DNA from: VRUE01 sp963837735
Lineage (GTDB): Bacteria > Actinomycetota > Thermoleophilia > Solirubrobacterales > 70-9
Length of the DNA stretch: 64,000 bases
NCBI GenBank assembly: GCA_963837735.1
Contig: CAWIOM010000004.1
Span: forward strand, 62,001 to 126,000
Reading direction: 5' to 3'
Shown here: positions 1 through 8,943 of the stretch, piece by piece
Position numbering within the stretch: the first letter of the stretch is position 1
Layout: each line of letters starts with the position of its first letter
The notes under the pieces: generated by a model
Databases searched by the model: none
What the model was told of the DNA's origin: nothing
The model's input: the letters and a program-made list of their open reading frames with translations, nothing else
Position numbers and translations under genes: made by a program

Positions 1-530
1 CGCGTCAGGCGGCCGAGCAGCGACGACTTGCCCGCGTTGGGCTGGCCGATCAGACCGGCGTCGGCGAGCAGCTTCAGTCGCAGCTCGATCCAGCCGTCCT
101 CGCCGCCCGTCCCCCGCTCGGCGAAGCGCGGGGCCTGGCGGGTCGAGTTGGCGAAGCGCTTGTTGCCATGGCCGCCGCGGCCGCCGTGGGCGACGACGGC
201 GCGCTGCCCCGGCTCCAGCAGGTCGAGCGAGGCGCCGTCGGTCGAGCGTCCCTGCGTCCCGGGCGGCACCGGGATCTCGCGGTCCTCCCCCCGCGCCCCA
301 TGGCGGTTGGAGCCTTCGCCGTGGCTCCCGCGGCCGGCACGGAAGTGCTTGCTGCCGGTCTGCGCCCCGAGGTCACGCCGCGACGGGTCGCAGACCAGCA
401 CCACGTCCCCGCCGTGCCCGCCATCGCCCCCGTCGGGCCCGCCCCTCGGCACATGCGCCTCACGTCGGAAGCTCACGCAGCCGTTGCCCCCGGCCCCGCC
501 TTCGACAAATATCTTCGCCCTGTCATACAT
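1..530 (-). CDS. obgE: GTPase Obg/CgtA, N-terminal part (cut by window edge)
   Basis: Ribosome-associated GTPase needed for late 50S assembly and stress signalling. The minus-strand frame starts at ATG 530 (MYDRAKIFVEGG) and shows the glycine-rich Obg fold: paired GG/GxGG turns and short charged strands over the first ~150 residues. It then enters the G domain with the P-loop GQPNAGKSS close to the window edge. About 176 codons are present; the Switch, G3-G5 and any C-terminal domain lie outside. It is the last gene of the rplU-rpmA-obgE module, the usual order in bacteria, and is separated from rpmA by about 240 bases that contain a strong hairpin. Identification is secure; only completeness is unknown. 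Confidence 0.95.
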   Translation of the reverse strand, partial: MYDRAKIFVEGGAGGNGCVSFRREAHVPRGGPDGGDGGHGGDVVLVCDPSRRDLGAQTGSKHFRAGRGSHGEGSNRHGARGEDREIPVPPGTQGRSTDGASLDLLEPGQRAVVAHGGRGGHGNKRFANSTRQAPRFAERGTGGEDGWIELRLKLLADAGLIGQPNAGKSSLLGRLT

Positions 531-557
531 GCTCAAGGGAGAGTAGTGACGCCGTCG

Positions 558-598
558 TGAGCGCAGTTATTCCCGCTATGCGGGCATAACTGCGCTCT
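558..598. repeat. Strong hairpin between rpmA and obgE
   Basis: A near-perfect inverted repeat: GAGCGCAGTTAT (559-570) pairs with ATAACTGCGCTC (586-597). After one T/C mismatch an inner stem CCCGC/GCGGG follows, with a TAT loop. That gives 17 base pairs in 39 nt. It lies in the ~245-base gap (531-774) between rpmA and obgE, about 30 nt upstream of the obgE start. No U-tract follows in either direction, so a classical intrinsic terminator is not clear. An attenuator, an mRNA processing site or a palindromic repeat are all possible. Nothing else recognisable is seen in the gap. Confidence 0.7.
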
Positions 599-774
599 CA
601 CGCGACAGAAGCTCGCGGGAGTGGCACCGACCTCGCCTCGGGCGCACCGCGGCGACCTCGAGGACGAGGACGGTCGGAGCTGCGAAGGGCTCGGGGTTTT
701 TCGCCAGGCCGCCCGCGGACGCTACCCCGAAGACGAAAAAGTCGAGAGAGGAGAGGCGCCCGACCCCTTCCCCG

Positions 775-1026
775 CTAGTCCTGGACGACCGAAATCGTCC
801 GACCCCTGCGCGCCTGCTTGAACTCGACGGTCCCTTCGGCTGTCGCGAAGATCGTGTGATCGCGGCCGAGGCCGGTGCCCTCGCCGGGCCAGAAGCGTGT
901 TCCGCGCTGGCGGACGATGATCTCGCCGCCGCTCACCCGCTGGCCGGCGAACACCTTCACCCCGAGCATCTTCGGGTTCGAGTCCCGCCCGTTGCGGCTC
1001 GAGCCGAGGCCTTTCTTATGCGCCAT
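775..1026 (-). CDS. rpmA: 50S ribosomal protein bL27
   Basis: Ribosomal protein L27, whose N-terminus reaches the peptidyl-transferase centre. The 83-residue product begins MAHKKGLGSSRNGRDSN and contains the family core KMLGVKVFAGQRVSGGEIIVRQRGTRF split over two strands, followed by GRDHTIFA. Length matches the family. There is no N-terminal propeptide of the Firmicutes type, since the conserved AHKKG follows directly after Met. It lies 15 bases downstream of rplU and upstream of obgE, the classic L21-L27-Obg operon. Confidence 0.97.
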   Translation of the reverse strand: MAHKKGLGSSRNGRDSNPKMLGVKVFAGQRVSGGEIIVRQRGTRFWPGEGTGLGRDHTIFATAEGTVEFKQARRGRTISVVQD

Positions 1027-1041
1027 CTCCGGCCTCCTTTT

Positions 1042-1455
1042 TCACAGCGGGCTTTTTCTCGCAGTGGGTTTTAGGCTTTCTCCGCGGCCTGCTTTGGTTT
1101 GGCAGCTGATTTGGGTTGATGATGCTTTGGGCTTCGCGGCGCCGCCCATCTTCAGGTCGGTCACCTCAAGCCTGGTCAGCTCGGAGCGGTGGCCGGCGCG
1201 GCGACGGTAGCCCTTCTTCGGCTTGTATTTGAAGACCTTGATCTTGGGCCCGCGCAGGTGCTCGGCAACGGTCGCCTCCACCCTCACCTTCTCCAACTCC
1301 TTGGGCTCGGCAACGACCTCTTTGTCGCGGAACATGACCGGCCGCAGGGCGACCTTGTCGCCCTCCTCGGCATCGAGGCGATCGACGAGGAGGGCGGTGC
1401 CCTTCTCGACCCTGTACTGCTTGCCTCCGCTCTCTACGACTGCGTACATGCTCAT
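1042..1455 (-). CDS. rplU: 50S ribosomal protein bL21 with extended C-terminus
   Basis: Ribosomal protein L21. The N-terminal ~100 residues match the family: MYAVVESGGKQYRVEKG, then FRDKEVV, KIKVFKYKPKKGYRRRAGHR. Usual bL21 is about 100-105 residues; this one has 137, with about 35 extra lysine- and alanine-rich residues after DLKMGGA. The start ATG (1455) overlaps the stop of the RNase E/G gene by 4 bases (ATGA), which implies translational coupling. The two possible starts (MSMY or MY) differ by two codons. Confidence 0.95.
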   Translation of the reverse strand: MSMYAVVESGGKQYRVEKGTALLVDRLDAEEGDKVALRPVMFRDKEVVAEPKELEKVRVEATVAEHLRGPKIKVFKYKPKKGYRRRAGHRSELTRLEVTDLKMGGAAKPKASSTQISCQTKAGRGESLKPTARKSPL

Positions 1456-3306
1456 TCGTCCTTGCTCTGTGTTGAGCCCGACCGATCACGACCGCCTCGG
1501 CGGCCACGACGGCTACTGCGCGAGGCGCTGGATTCTAGCTGGCCCTCGCCGCCCTCGCCGTTCCCGTCGCCTTTGCCGGCCCCGTTGCCGCTCTCGCCGC
1601 CCAACAGGGAGGCGACGGCGGCCGCCCTCGCGACCTCCTCGATCCGCACCAGCTTGCGCTCGCCGACGTAGCGGCCGGCGCCGCTGACGCTGACGATGTA
1701 GGAGTCGACGCGGGCGACGGCGTCGTCGGCGTTGTACATGTGCGGCTCCTCGATCTTGACCAGGACCTCCTCGCCGACCTTGAAGGGAAGCGCCCGCGCC
1801 TCGATCTCCGCGCGGGTGCCGGACTCGGTCACCTGGAAGGTCTCGATCGGGAGCGCGTCACCGCCCTCGAAGTGGAACTGCTTGCCGGTTTCCGCCTCGA
1901 GCTCGGCCAGGCCGCTGTCGGGGTCGATCAACTCGGCGGCGACCTTCGGGTTGACGCGGACGAGGAAGGCCTCCTCCTCGGAGGCGGCGACCGCGTCGCG
2001 GAGGGTGCGCAGCCCTTCCAGCGCAACCGTCTCGGCGGAGAGCACGACGCCCTCCCCCTCGCAGGTCGGGCAGGGCGCGGTGAGGATCTCGCGGACGCCG
2101 TCGGTGATGTTCTGCCTGCGTCATCTCGACCAGGCCGAGCGGCGAGACCTCGACCACATAGCTCTTCGACTTGTCGGCGTCGAGCGCTTTGCGCAGCGTT
2201 TTCAGGACTTTGTCGCGGTTCCTGGCCCGCGCCATGTCGATGAAGTCGATGACGATGATGCCGCCGATGTCGCGCAGGCGAAGCTGCCTGACGACCTCGT
2301 CGGCGGCCTCGGTGTTGACCCGGGTGATCGTCTCCTCCAGACCGCCCTTGCCGCGGCCGGTGAAGCTGCCGCTGTTGACGTCGATCACGGTCAGGGCCTC
2401 GGCGTAGTCGATGATCAGGTAGCCGCCGGAGGGCAGGTCGACCCGGCGGCTGAGGGTCGACTCGATCTCCTTGTCGATCGCCCATTTCTCGAACAGCGGC
2501 TTTTTGCCCTTGTAGAGCTCGACGCCGTCGACCAGCTCCGGCGCGGTGCGCTGGAAGAAGCTGGTCACCCGCTCGAACTGCTTCTCGGAGTCGATGATCG
2601 CCGTCTCGAAGTCGCTGAGGAAGACGTCCCTCAGGACTCGCACCGGCAGATCGGCCTCCTGGAAGATCAGGTCGGGGGCGGCGGTCTGCTCGGCACGCCG
2701 CTCGAGCACGTCGTTGAGCTTGTGCAGGTACCCGATCTCCCGCACGAAGTCCGATTTTTTCGCCCCGTGCGCGGCGGTGCGCACGATCAGCCCACCCGGG
2801 CCCTTGTAGGTGCGGTCGACCATCTTGCGCAGCCGGTCGCGCTCGGATTCGGTCAGCCGCCGGCTGACGCCGACGCCGCTGCCCTGGGCTGCGTAGACCA
2901 GATAGCGGCCGGCGATCGAGACGTTCATCGAGAGCCGGGCGCCCTTGGTCTTGAGCGGGTCCTTGACCACCTGGACGATGATCTCCTGGCCCGACTTGAT
3001 CAGCTCGTCGATGCGCTTGCCGCTGCCGCGACCCCGCTTCGGCGCCTGTTTGCCGTCCGGAGTGACGATCTCGTCGACGTGCAGGAAGCCGTTGCGCTCG
3101 AGGCCGATGTCGACGAAGGCGGCCTCCATGCCGGGCAGGACGTTGTCGACCTTGCCCTTGTAGATGTTGCCGACGATAGAGCGCCGGCCGCGCCGCTCGA
3201 TGTAGAGCTCGGCCACGTCGGGCTTCTTGCCGCCTTTCGACTTCTGCTCGAGGACGGCCACACGTGTCTCGCCGCGATCGGCGGACACCAGAATTGTTTT
3301 TTTCAT
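1452..3306 (-). CDS. rng: Ribonuclease E/G (one apparent frameshift)
   Basis: Endoribonuclease for rRNA processing and mRNA decay. Starting at ATG 3306 (MKKTILVSA), the protein has an S1 RNA-binding segment (GKVDNVLPGMEAAFVDIG), the catalytic core with LTVIDVNSGSFTG and GGIIVIDFIDMA carrying the metal-binding aspartates, and a Zn-link-like CPTCEG. The reading frame breaks near 2112-2118: after VEMT the sequence reads CAGGCAG, and removing one base restores R-Q-N-I-T-D-G and the C-terminal part down to 1452. The restored product is about 617 residues. The tail after VASLLGG is Gly/Glu/Arg-rich. It lies 7 bases after rodA and overlaps rplU by 4 bases. A real disruption is unlikely in so conserved a gene; a one-base sequencing insertion is the simplest reading. 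Confidence 0.9.
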
Positions 3307-3313
3307 TGCTAGC

Positions 3314-4555
3314 TCAGTTCAGTAGGTACGCATCGCTCGGAGCCGCTCGATGAGGGCTCCAGGCGAGCCTGCCCTTCTGGCTGAGGCGCGCTTGCATGTG
3401 AACGCTCTGCAGGACACCGACCGCTAAGAAAGTCGCGACCACGGAGGAACCTCCGTAGCTCACGAGCGGCAGGGGAATCCCGGTGATCGGCATGATCCCG
3501 AGGTTCATTCCCACGTTTACGAAGACCTGGAACAGCAGCATGCCGGCGATTCCGCCGGCGACGAGCATTCCGTACGAGTTCTTCGAGAGCGTCACGATCC
3601 GCAGCGCCCGCCAGATCAGCAGGGCGTAAAGGGATAGGACTAAAGCGGCTCCCACGAATCCGTAGCGCTCGCCGATCACCGCGAAGATGAAGTCGGTGTG
3701 CCGCTCCGGAACGAAGTCGAGCCGTGTCTGGGTGGCCCGATCGCCTCGGCCGGACATCTCTCCGGCTCCGATGGCGGTCTTGGCCTGATTCTGCTGGTAG
3801 CCCGCGTCGCTGGGATCCGCGCTGGGGTTCAGGAAGGAGGTGAGCCTCTCTTGCTGATAGCCCTTGAGGACAGGTGTTCCCACTGCGGGAGCCACCACGA
3901 GGACCAATGCGATCAATGCGGCGAGAGCCGCGCCGATCACCGCGAAGTGCGTCCATGGGACGCCCCCCACGTACATCACGGCGAGCGTGATTGCCCCGAA
4001 CACCAGAGAGGTGCCGAGGTCCGGCTGCAGGAATACGAGCGCAGCCGGTGCCAGGCCCAGACAGAGGTAGCGCACCGTGCGCTGCCTCGGCGAACCGCGC
4101 CTGGCTCCATCGATGACGAACCCGGCAAGCGCGAGAACTAACAGGAGCTTGCCGAGCTCCGATGGCTGAAAGCTGAAGAAGGGCAGGTCGAACGCGCGCC
4201 GTGAGCCGCGCGCCGCGAACCCGAATACGAAGACCAAAGAGATGCTTATGCATAGGAATGTGTAGATCCCGACCCGCAGCTCCCGAAATCGCGAATAGTC
4301 GACGCGAGCCAGGAGATACATGCCGACGATGCCTCCTACAGCGTAGATCGTTTGCCGGTCCGAGTAGTAACCGGGGTCGCCGGGGATGTCCTTCGAGGTC
4401 GTCTGAGCGAGCACGAAGACGCTGACCACGGCCAGCGCCGCGGCCGCGAAGGCGAGCGCCCCGTCCATGTAGGGAAGGCTGAGTCGCTCGGCGATCCCGG
4501 GGCGGACCGAGAACGGCTCCGGGCGCGACCGGCGGCTGCGAGTCGCGTAGCTCAT
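3314..4555 (-). CDS. rodA: Rod-shape SEDS peptidoglycan polymerase RodA
   Basis: SEDS-family glycosyltransferase that polymerises lateral-wall peptidoglycan with its partner PBP2. 413 residues with about ten hydrophobic spans. Family signatures include FQPSELGKLLLVLALA, FLQPDLGTSLVFG, RLDFVPERHTDFIFAVIGERYG and the C-terminal ITGIPLPLVSYGGSS. The start ATG (4553-4555) overlaps the stop of the PBP2 gene by one base (TGATG), so the two are translationally coupled, as expected for enzyme partners. A cytoplasmic Arg-rich N-terminus precedes the first membrane span. Confidence 0.96.
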   Translation of the reverse strand: MSYATRSRRSRPEPFSVRPGIAERLSLPYMDGALAFAAAALAVVSVFVLAQTTSKDIPGDPGYYSDRQTIYAVGGIVGMYLLARVDYSRFRELRVGIYTFLCISISLVFVFGFAARGSRRAFDLPFFSFQPSELGKLLLVLALAGFVIDGARRGSPRQRTVRYLCLGLAPAALVFLQPDLGTSLVFGAITLAVMYVGGVPWTHFAVIGAALAALIALVLVVAPAVGTPVLKGYQQERLTSFLNPSADPSDAGYQQNQAKTAIGAGEMSGRGDRATQTRLDFVPERHTDFIFAVIGERYGFVGAALVLSLYALLIWRALRIVTLSKNSYGMLVAGGIAGMLLFQVFVNVGMNLGIMPITGIPLPLVSYGGSSVVATFLAVGVLQSVHMQARLSQKGRLAWSPHRAAPSDAYLLN

Positions 4556-6435
4556 CAGCCTCCCGTCCCTTCTTCTTCCTGGCCGGCCGATTGGTGCGAG
4601 AGCTGCTTCGCGAAGTAGGCGTCGAGGATCGTCTTCGCCGCCGGCGCCGCCGCTTCGGAGCCGAAGCCGCCTTCCTCCATCGTCACCACGGTGACGATCT
4701 TCGGGTTCGGGTAGGGGGCGAGGATCGCGTACCAGGACTGGTCCGCGTAGGGGGGGCGCTGGGCGGTGCCGGTCTTCCCGGCGACCTCGATCGGGTAGCC
4801 GCCGAAGATGTCGTAGGAGGTTCCGCTCGGGGTCTGGGCGGCATCGTGGAGGCCTTCGAGGATCTCCGCGCGATGGGTCGGGTCGATGTGGACGTGACGC
4901 TGCGGCCCAGGCTGGAATTCCCGCATCACCCGGCCGGCCGAGTCCTCGACCTCCTTGCCGACGTGCGGGGTGACGACGGTGCCGCCGTTGCCGAGGGTCG
5001 CGTAGGCGATCGCCATCTGCAGCGGGTTGGTCTGCAGGTCGCCCTGGCCGGTCGCGAGCTGGATGTTGTCGCCCGCCGACCAGGGCCGTCCTTCGGCTTC
5101 CCCTTCGGCGGCGAGCCTGTCGCGCCAGCGCTGGGTCGGCAGCAGCCCCTTGGCGGCGCCGGGCAGGTCGATCCCCGGGTCGCGCCCGATGCCGAGATTG
5201 TGGGCCCACTGCTGCAGGTAGCCCTTGTCCCACATCCGCAGGCCGAGGATGTAGAAGTAGACGTCGGAGGAGACTTCGAGGGCAGGGACCATGCTGACGG
5301 TGCCGTTGGCAGCTTCGCCGGCGTTGGTGAACGTCTGCCCGCCGACCGTCAGCTGGCCGGGGTCGTTGATCGGTTCGTCGACGGAGACGACGCCGTTTTC
5401 GAGCGCCGCGATCGCGGTGATGAGCTTGAAGGTCGAGCCCGTCGGGTAGAGGCCGGCGATCGCCCGGTTGGTGAGCGGCGCCGAGACCGGGTCGCGGTAG
5501 AGGGTGTTGACCTGGCTCTGGCTGATCGGCGGCGTGAGCACGGCCGGGTCAAAGGTCGGGAACGACGCCATGCCGAGGATTTCGCCGCTGTGGACGTTCA
5601 TCGTCACGAACGCTCCGCGCAGGCCGACCGAAGCCAGCGCCGCTTCGCCCGCCGACTGCACGTTGCCGTCGATCGTCAGCCTGAGGCTGTCGCCGGGAAC
5701 CGGCCGCTGGGACACGAGGCGAGCGCCGGCGGTCGGCTGGCCGAAGGCGTCGACCTGGATCCTGGTCACGCCCGGCTTGCCTCGCAGGAAGCGATCGTAG
5801 GTGTCCTCGACTCCATCCTGGCCGACCTGGTCGCCGGCCTCGAGGCCCCTGTAACGGTTTTCCTCGAGGTCTTCTCCGGTCACCTCGCCGACGTTGCCGA
5901 GAATGTGGGCCGCCATCGATTCGTGCGGGTAGCGACGCACGAATACCCGCTCGATGTCGACCCCGGGGAAGCGGTCCTTGTTCTCTTCCAGGTAGTAGAC
6001 GAGGAAGCTGCCGACGTCCCGCCGCAGGGTGACCGGGACCCCTGGGGCGAGCTTCAGCTCTTCGTGCATCGTCCGCCGCAGCTTCGGCAGCGTCGTGTGG
6101 GTGAGAACCGCGAGCTGCTTGAGCTCCCGGCGCTTGCGCTTCTCGTCTTCGGGGAGCTTCTGGGCGCTGACCTGGAGCGCCAGGCTGACGCGGTTGGCGA
6201 CGAGGATGTCGCCCTCGCGGTCGACGATGTTGCCGCGCGGGGCGCTGACCCTGAATTCGCGCGTGCGGTTGTTGTTGGCCTGGGCCAGGTATTCGTCGCC
6301 GTTGAGGATCTGCAGGAACCAGAGGCGGAAGAAGAGGACCCCGAACAGGGCCAGCGCGACGCCGCCCATGATCGCGATGCGCAGCGCCAGATTGCCGTTC
6401 ATCTGGGGGCCGCGGTCGTCAGAGCGCAGGTACAT
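4555..6435 (-). CDS. mrdA: Penicillin-binding protein 2 (elongasome transpeptidase)
   Basis: Class B penicillin-binding protein cross-linking lateral-wall peptidoglycan. 626 residues: cytoplasmic leader and one transmembrane anchor (about residues 18-42), a dimerisation/pedestal region with SAPRGNIVDREG (~64-75), and the transpeptidase domain with all three active-site motifs: STFK (334-337), SSD (389-391, the SxN-type motif) and KTGT (554-557). It follows mreD with a 3-base gap and is coupled to rodA. An internal Met at residue 12 (MNGNLALRI) is an alternative start. Confidence 0.96.
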   Translation of the reverse strand: MYLRSDDRGPQMNGNLALRIAIMGGVALALFGVLFFRLWFLQILNGDEYLAQANNNRTREFRVSAPRGNIVDREGDILVANRVSLALQVSAQKLPEDEKRKRRELKQLAVLTHTTLPKLRRTMHEELKLAPGVPVTLRRDVGSFLVYYLEENKDRFPGVDIERVFVRRYPHESMAAHILGNVGEVTGEDLEENRYRGLEAGDQVGQDGVEDTYDRFLRGKPGVTRIQVDAFGQPTAGARLVSQRPVPGDSLRLTIDGNVQSAGEAALASVGLRGAFVTMNVHSGEILGMASFPTFDPAVLTPPISQSQVNTLYRDPVSAPLTNRAIAGLYPTGSTFKLITAIAALENGVVSVDEPINDPGQLTVGGQTFTNAGEAANGTVSMVPALEVSSDVYFYILGLRMWDKGYLQQWAHNLGIGRDPGIDLPGAAKGLLPTQRWRDRLAAEGEAEGRPWSAGDNIQLATGQGDLQTNPLQMAIAYATLGNGGTVVTPHVGKEVEDSAGRVMREFQPGPQRHVHIDPTHRAEILEGLHDAAQTPSGTSYDIFGGYPIEVAGKTGTAQRPPYADQSWYAILAPYPNPKIVTVVTMEEGGFGSEAAAPAAKTILDAYFAKQLSHQSAGQEEEGTGG

Positions 6436-6438
6436 ACG

Positions 6439-6984
6439 CTAGGTCCCCAGCACCTTCGGCCGCCGGCGGCGCGCCGGCGGCTCCTCGACCAGCGCCGGCC
6501 GCAGGATGCGCCGCACCGCGAGGTAGATCGGCCAGCCGAGGAAGAACGCGTATATGGCCTTCAGCAGCATGTCTTTGACGATCAACAGGCTGACCGGAGA
6601 ATCGATGCCCAGCATCACCTGCACGGCGCCGAAGCCGAGCTCGGCGAAGAGCGTCAGGCCCATGCACATGAGCGGCGGGACGAAGGCGCTGTCGATCTCG
6701 ATTCGTTCGCGGAAGAGGCCCGCCAGGTAGCCGGTGCTGAGCAGGACCAGCGACGTCGCCCCCAGGGCCTCGACCAGCAGGCAGTCGACCAGCAGCCCGA
6801 TCGAGAACCCGGCGACGGCGCCGGTCATGCTGCCGCCCAGCAGGCCCAGGGAGACGACCAGGGCGGGGAGCACGTCGGGGCTCGTGTGAAAGAGCGCCAC
6901 CCGCGAGAAGAAGGAGAGCTGCAGGAGCACGCCGACGATCACGATCACTGCGAGGCGGACGAAGATCTTCGGGGTGACGATCAT
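6439..6984 (-). CDS. mreD: Rod shape-determining membrane protein MreD
   Basis: Integral membrane component of the elongasome. 181 residues beginning MIVTPKIFVRLAVIVIVGVLLQ, with five to six hydrophobic segments and the family-typical GLLVDCLLVEALGATSLVLLSTGYLAG. The tail is basic (ARRRRPKVLGT). The start is fixed by a 4-base overlap with the mreC stop (6981-6984). Sequence conservation in this family is low, but position between mreC and mrdA makes the call firm. Confidence 0.93.
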   Translation of the reverse strand: MIVTPKIFVRLAVIVIVGVLLQLSFFSRVALFHTSPDVLPALVVSLGLLGGSMTGAVAGFSIGLLVDCLLVEALGATSLVLLSTGYLAGLFRERIEIDSAFVPPLMCMGLTLFAELGFGAVQVMLGIDSPVSLLIVKDMLLKAIYAFFLGWPIYLAVRRILRPALVEEPPARRRRPKVLGT

Positions 6985-7845
6985 GGGCTCCCGCCCCTTT
7001 CCGGCCCCCCGGTAAGGACCTGGACGATGTCGAGGTCGGCGAGGTCGGCGTAGGGCCGCAGCCGCACCTGCTGGCTCGCCTCCTGCTCGACGATCGAGGC
7101 CCGCGTCACTTCGCCGACCGGCAGGTCGGGCGGGAACAGGGAGGAGAGACCCTCGGCCCGCCAGCCGGAGGTGACGACCGGCTGCCCGACGCCGATGTGC
7201 TCGGTCGCGTCGATGTAGTCGAGGATCAGGTCCTCGGGATCGCCGAGGTCCGGCCGGATCACGCCCTGGACGCCGCTCGGCACGACCTTTGCCGAGATCG
7301 CGCTGGCGTGGTCGGTGATCAGGGTCACCTGCGATGAGCCGCCCTCGACCGAGGCGACGCGCCCGACCAGGCCGTCGCCGCTCAGCACCGGGTCGTCGAC
7401 GTGGACGCCGTCGCCGCTGCCGAGGTCGATCGTCACAGCCGAGTGCCAGACGGTCGGCGTGCGGGCGATCACCCGCCCGGTGACCTCCCTGTAGGACGAT
7501 TCGGCGAGCGCCGGCCCGCGGTCGAGCTTGAGCAGCTTGCGCAGCTGTTCGTTTTCCTGGATCGCCACCCGGCCGCCGACGGCCAGCTTTCGGGTCTGGA
7601 CCAGTTCCTCCTTGAGCTGGCTGTTTTCGCCGCGCGCGTCGAAGGTCTTGTCGAACCATCCGACCAGGTCGCGGGCGGGCTTCAGGGCGCGGTCGGCGAC
7701 GTCCTGGAGCGGGCTGAAGATGGTGCTGACGCCGCGCTGAATGCCCGCCCGAGGTCTGCCCGTAGGTGATCGTCAGCAGCACGAAGGAGCTGATCACGAG
7801 AAGTGCGAGCACCGCCCGGCGGCGGCGTACTTGCTTTCGATACAC
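6981..7845 (-). CDS. mreC: Rod shape-determining protein MreC (one apparent frameshift)
   Basis: Periplasmic-side scaffold of the elongasome that links MreB and PBP2. The N-terminus from 7845 (MYRKQVRRRRAVLALLVISS) gives a basic leader and membrane anchor. The frame is lost at about 7742-7752 in a GGGCGGGC tract; removing one base joins it to IQRGVSTIFSPLQDVADRALKP, a coiled-coil region (QENEQLRKLLKL) and the beta-barrel domains (GDGLVGRVASVEGGSSQVTLITDH; LVTSG-type motif VVTSGWRAEGL). The restored length is about 287 residues, normal for the family. It starts 9 bases after mreB. The frameshift is most likely a sequencing insertion in a G-rich run. Confidence 0.9.
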
Positions 7846-7854
7846 GATTGGTTC

Positions 7855-8880
7855 TCAGGTTCGGTTCGCGCGGTGGATGGCCTCGAACTCCTCGAGAGAG
7901 ACACCCGAGCCGACCGCTACGCAGGTCAGGGGTGACTCTGCCAGCTGGCAGGGCATTTGGCACTCGTCGCGGAGTCGTTGCTCCAGTCCTTGCAGCAGAG
8001 CGCCGCCTCCGGCAAGGGTAACGCCCCGGTCCATGATGTCCCCGGCGAGCTCGGGAGGAGTGCGATCGAGGGTGTCCTTGACGGCGTCGATTATGTGCCC
8101 GACCGTCTCGTCCAGGGCCTCGCGGACCTCCTCGGAGCTGAGCGTCAGGGTCTTCGGCAGTCCGGAGACGAGGTCGCGGCCGCGGATCTCGACATCGGCC
8201 GGCTCGGTCAGCGGCGACGCCGATCCGACTTCGAGCTTCACCTGCTCGGCGGTCTGCGAGCCGATCGCGAGTTTGTGGCGGTGCTTGCAGTGGCCGACGA
8301 GCGCCTCATCGAGCTCGTCGCCGCCGATTCTGATCGACCGCGAGACGACGATCCCCCCCATCGAGATCACCGCCACCTCGGTCGTGCCGCCGCCGATGTC
8401 GACGATCAGGGAGCCGGTCGGCTCGGCGACCGGGAGGCCGGCCCCGATCGCCGCCGCCATCGGCTCCTCGATCAGGTAGGCCTTGCGGGCGCCGGCAGAG
8501 AGGCAGGCCTCCTCGACGGCCCGCTTCTCGACGCCCGTGACCCCCGAGGGAACGCAGACGACGACGCGCGGCCGGGCGAAGCGGTTCGAGTGCACCTGCT
8601 TGATGAAGTGGCGCAACATCTGTTCGGTGACGTCGAAGTCCGCGATCACGCCGTCCTTGAGTGGACGGATGGCCGTGATCGTGCCCGGCGTGCGCCCGAG
8701 CATCCGCTTTGCTTCCGCCCCGACAGCGTGGACCTTGCCCGTCTGGGAGTCGATCGCGACGACCGAGGGCTCGGAAAGCACGATGCCCCGGCCGCGAACG
8801 TAGACGAGCGTGTTGGCCGTGCCCAGGTCGACCGCCATGTCGCGACCACCCAGGCCTCTCAGGTAGCCGATCAATCCCAT
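7855..8880 (-). CDS. mreB: Actin-like cell-shape protein MreB
   Basis: Actin homologue forming membrane-associated filaments that direct lateral-wall synthesis. 341 residues with phosphate-1 DLGTANTLVYV, connect-1 and phosphate-2 VDIGGGTTEVAVISMGG, the adenosine motif VTLAGGGALL, and PSGVTGVEKRAVEEA. Length and sequence are typical. The N-terminal MGLIGYLRGL is a candidate amphipathic membrane-binding helix. First gene of the mreBCD-mrdA-rodA cluster; the 63-base gap upstream separates it from maf, so it may share the maf transcript. Confidence 0.97.
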   Translation of the reverse strand: MGLIGYLRGLGGRDMAVDLGTANTLVYVRGRGIVLSEPSVVAIDSQTGKVHAVGAEAKRMLGRTPGTITAIRPLKDGVIADFDVTEQMLRHFIKQVHSNRFARPRVVVCVPSGVTGVEKRAVEEACLSAGARKAYLIEEPMAAAIGAGLPVAEPTGSLIVDIGGGTTEVAVISMGGIVVSRSIRIGGDELDEALVGHCKHRHKLAIGSQTAEQVKLEVGSASPLTEPADVEIRGRDLVSGLPKTLTLSSEEVREALDETVGHIIDAVKDTLDRTPPELAGDIMDRGVTLAGGGALLQGLEQRLRDECQMPCQLAESPLTCVAVGSGVSLEEFEAIHRANRT

Positions 8881-8943
8881 ATGTGATTCCCGTCGGATAC
8901 CAGGGGCAAATCATCCCAAATTACGCAAGCCGGCAGGCGTGGC

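Noticed and set aside
2105..2122. Programmed ribosomal frameshift in the RNase E/G gene
   Set aside because: No slippery sequence, pseudoknot or family precedent, and similar one-base insertions occur in many other genes here.
4591..7053. 820-codon plus-strand open frame opposite mrdA/mreD
   Set aside because: Antisense shadow of conserved genes; repetitive RR/AVxDR pattern and no start signal.
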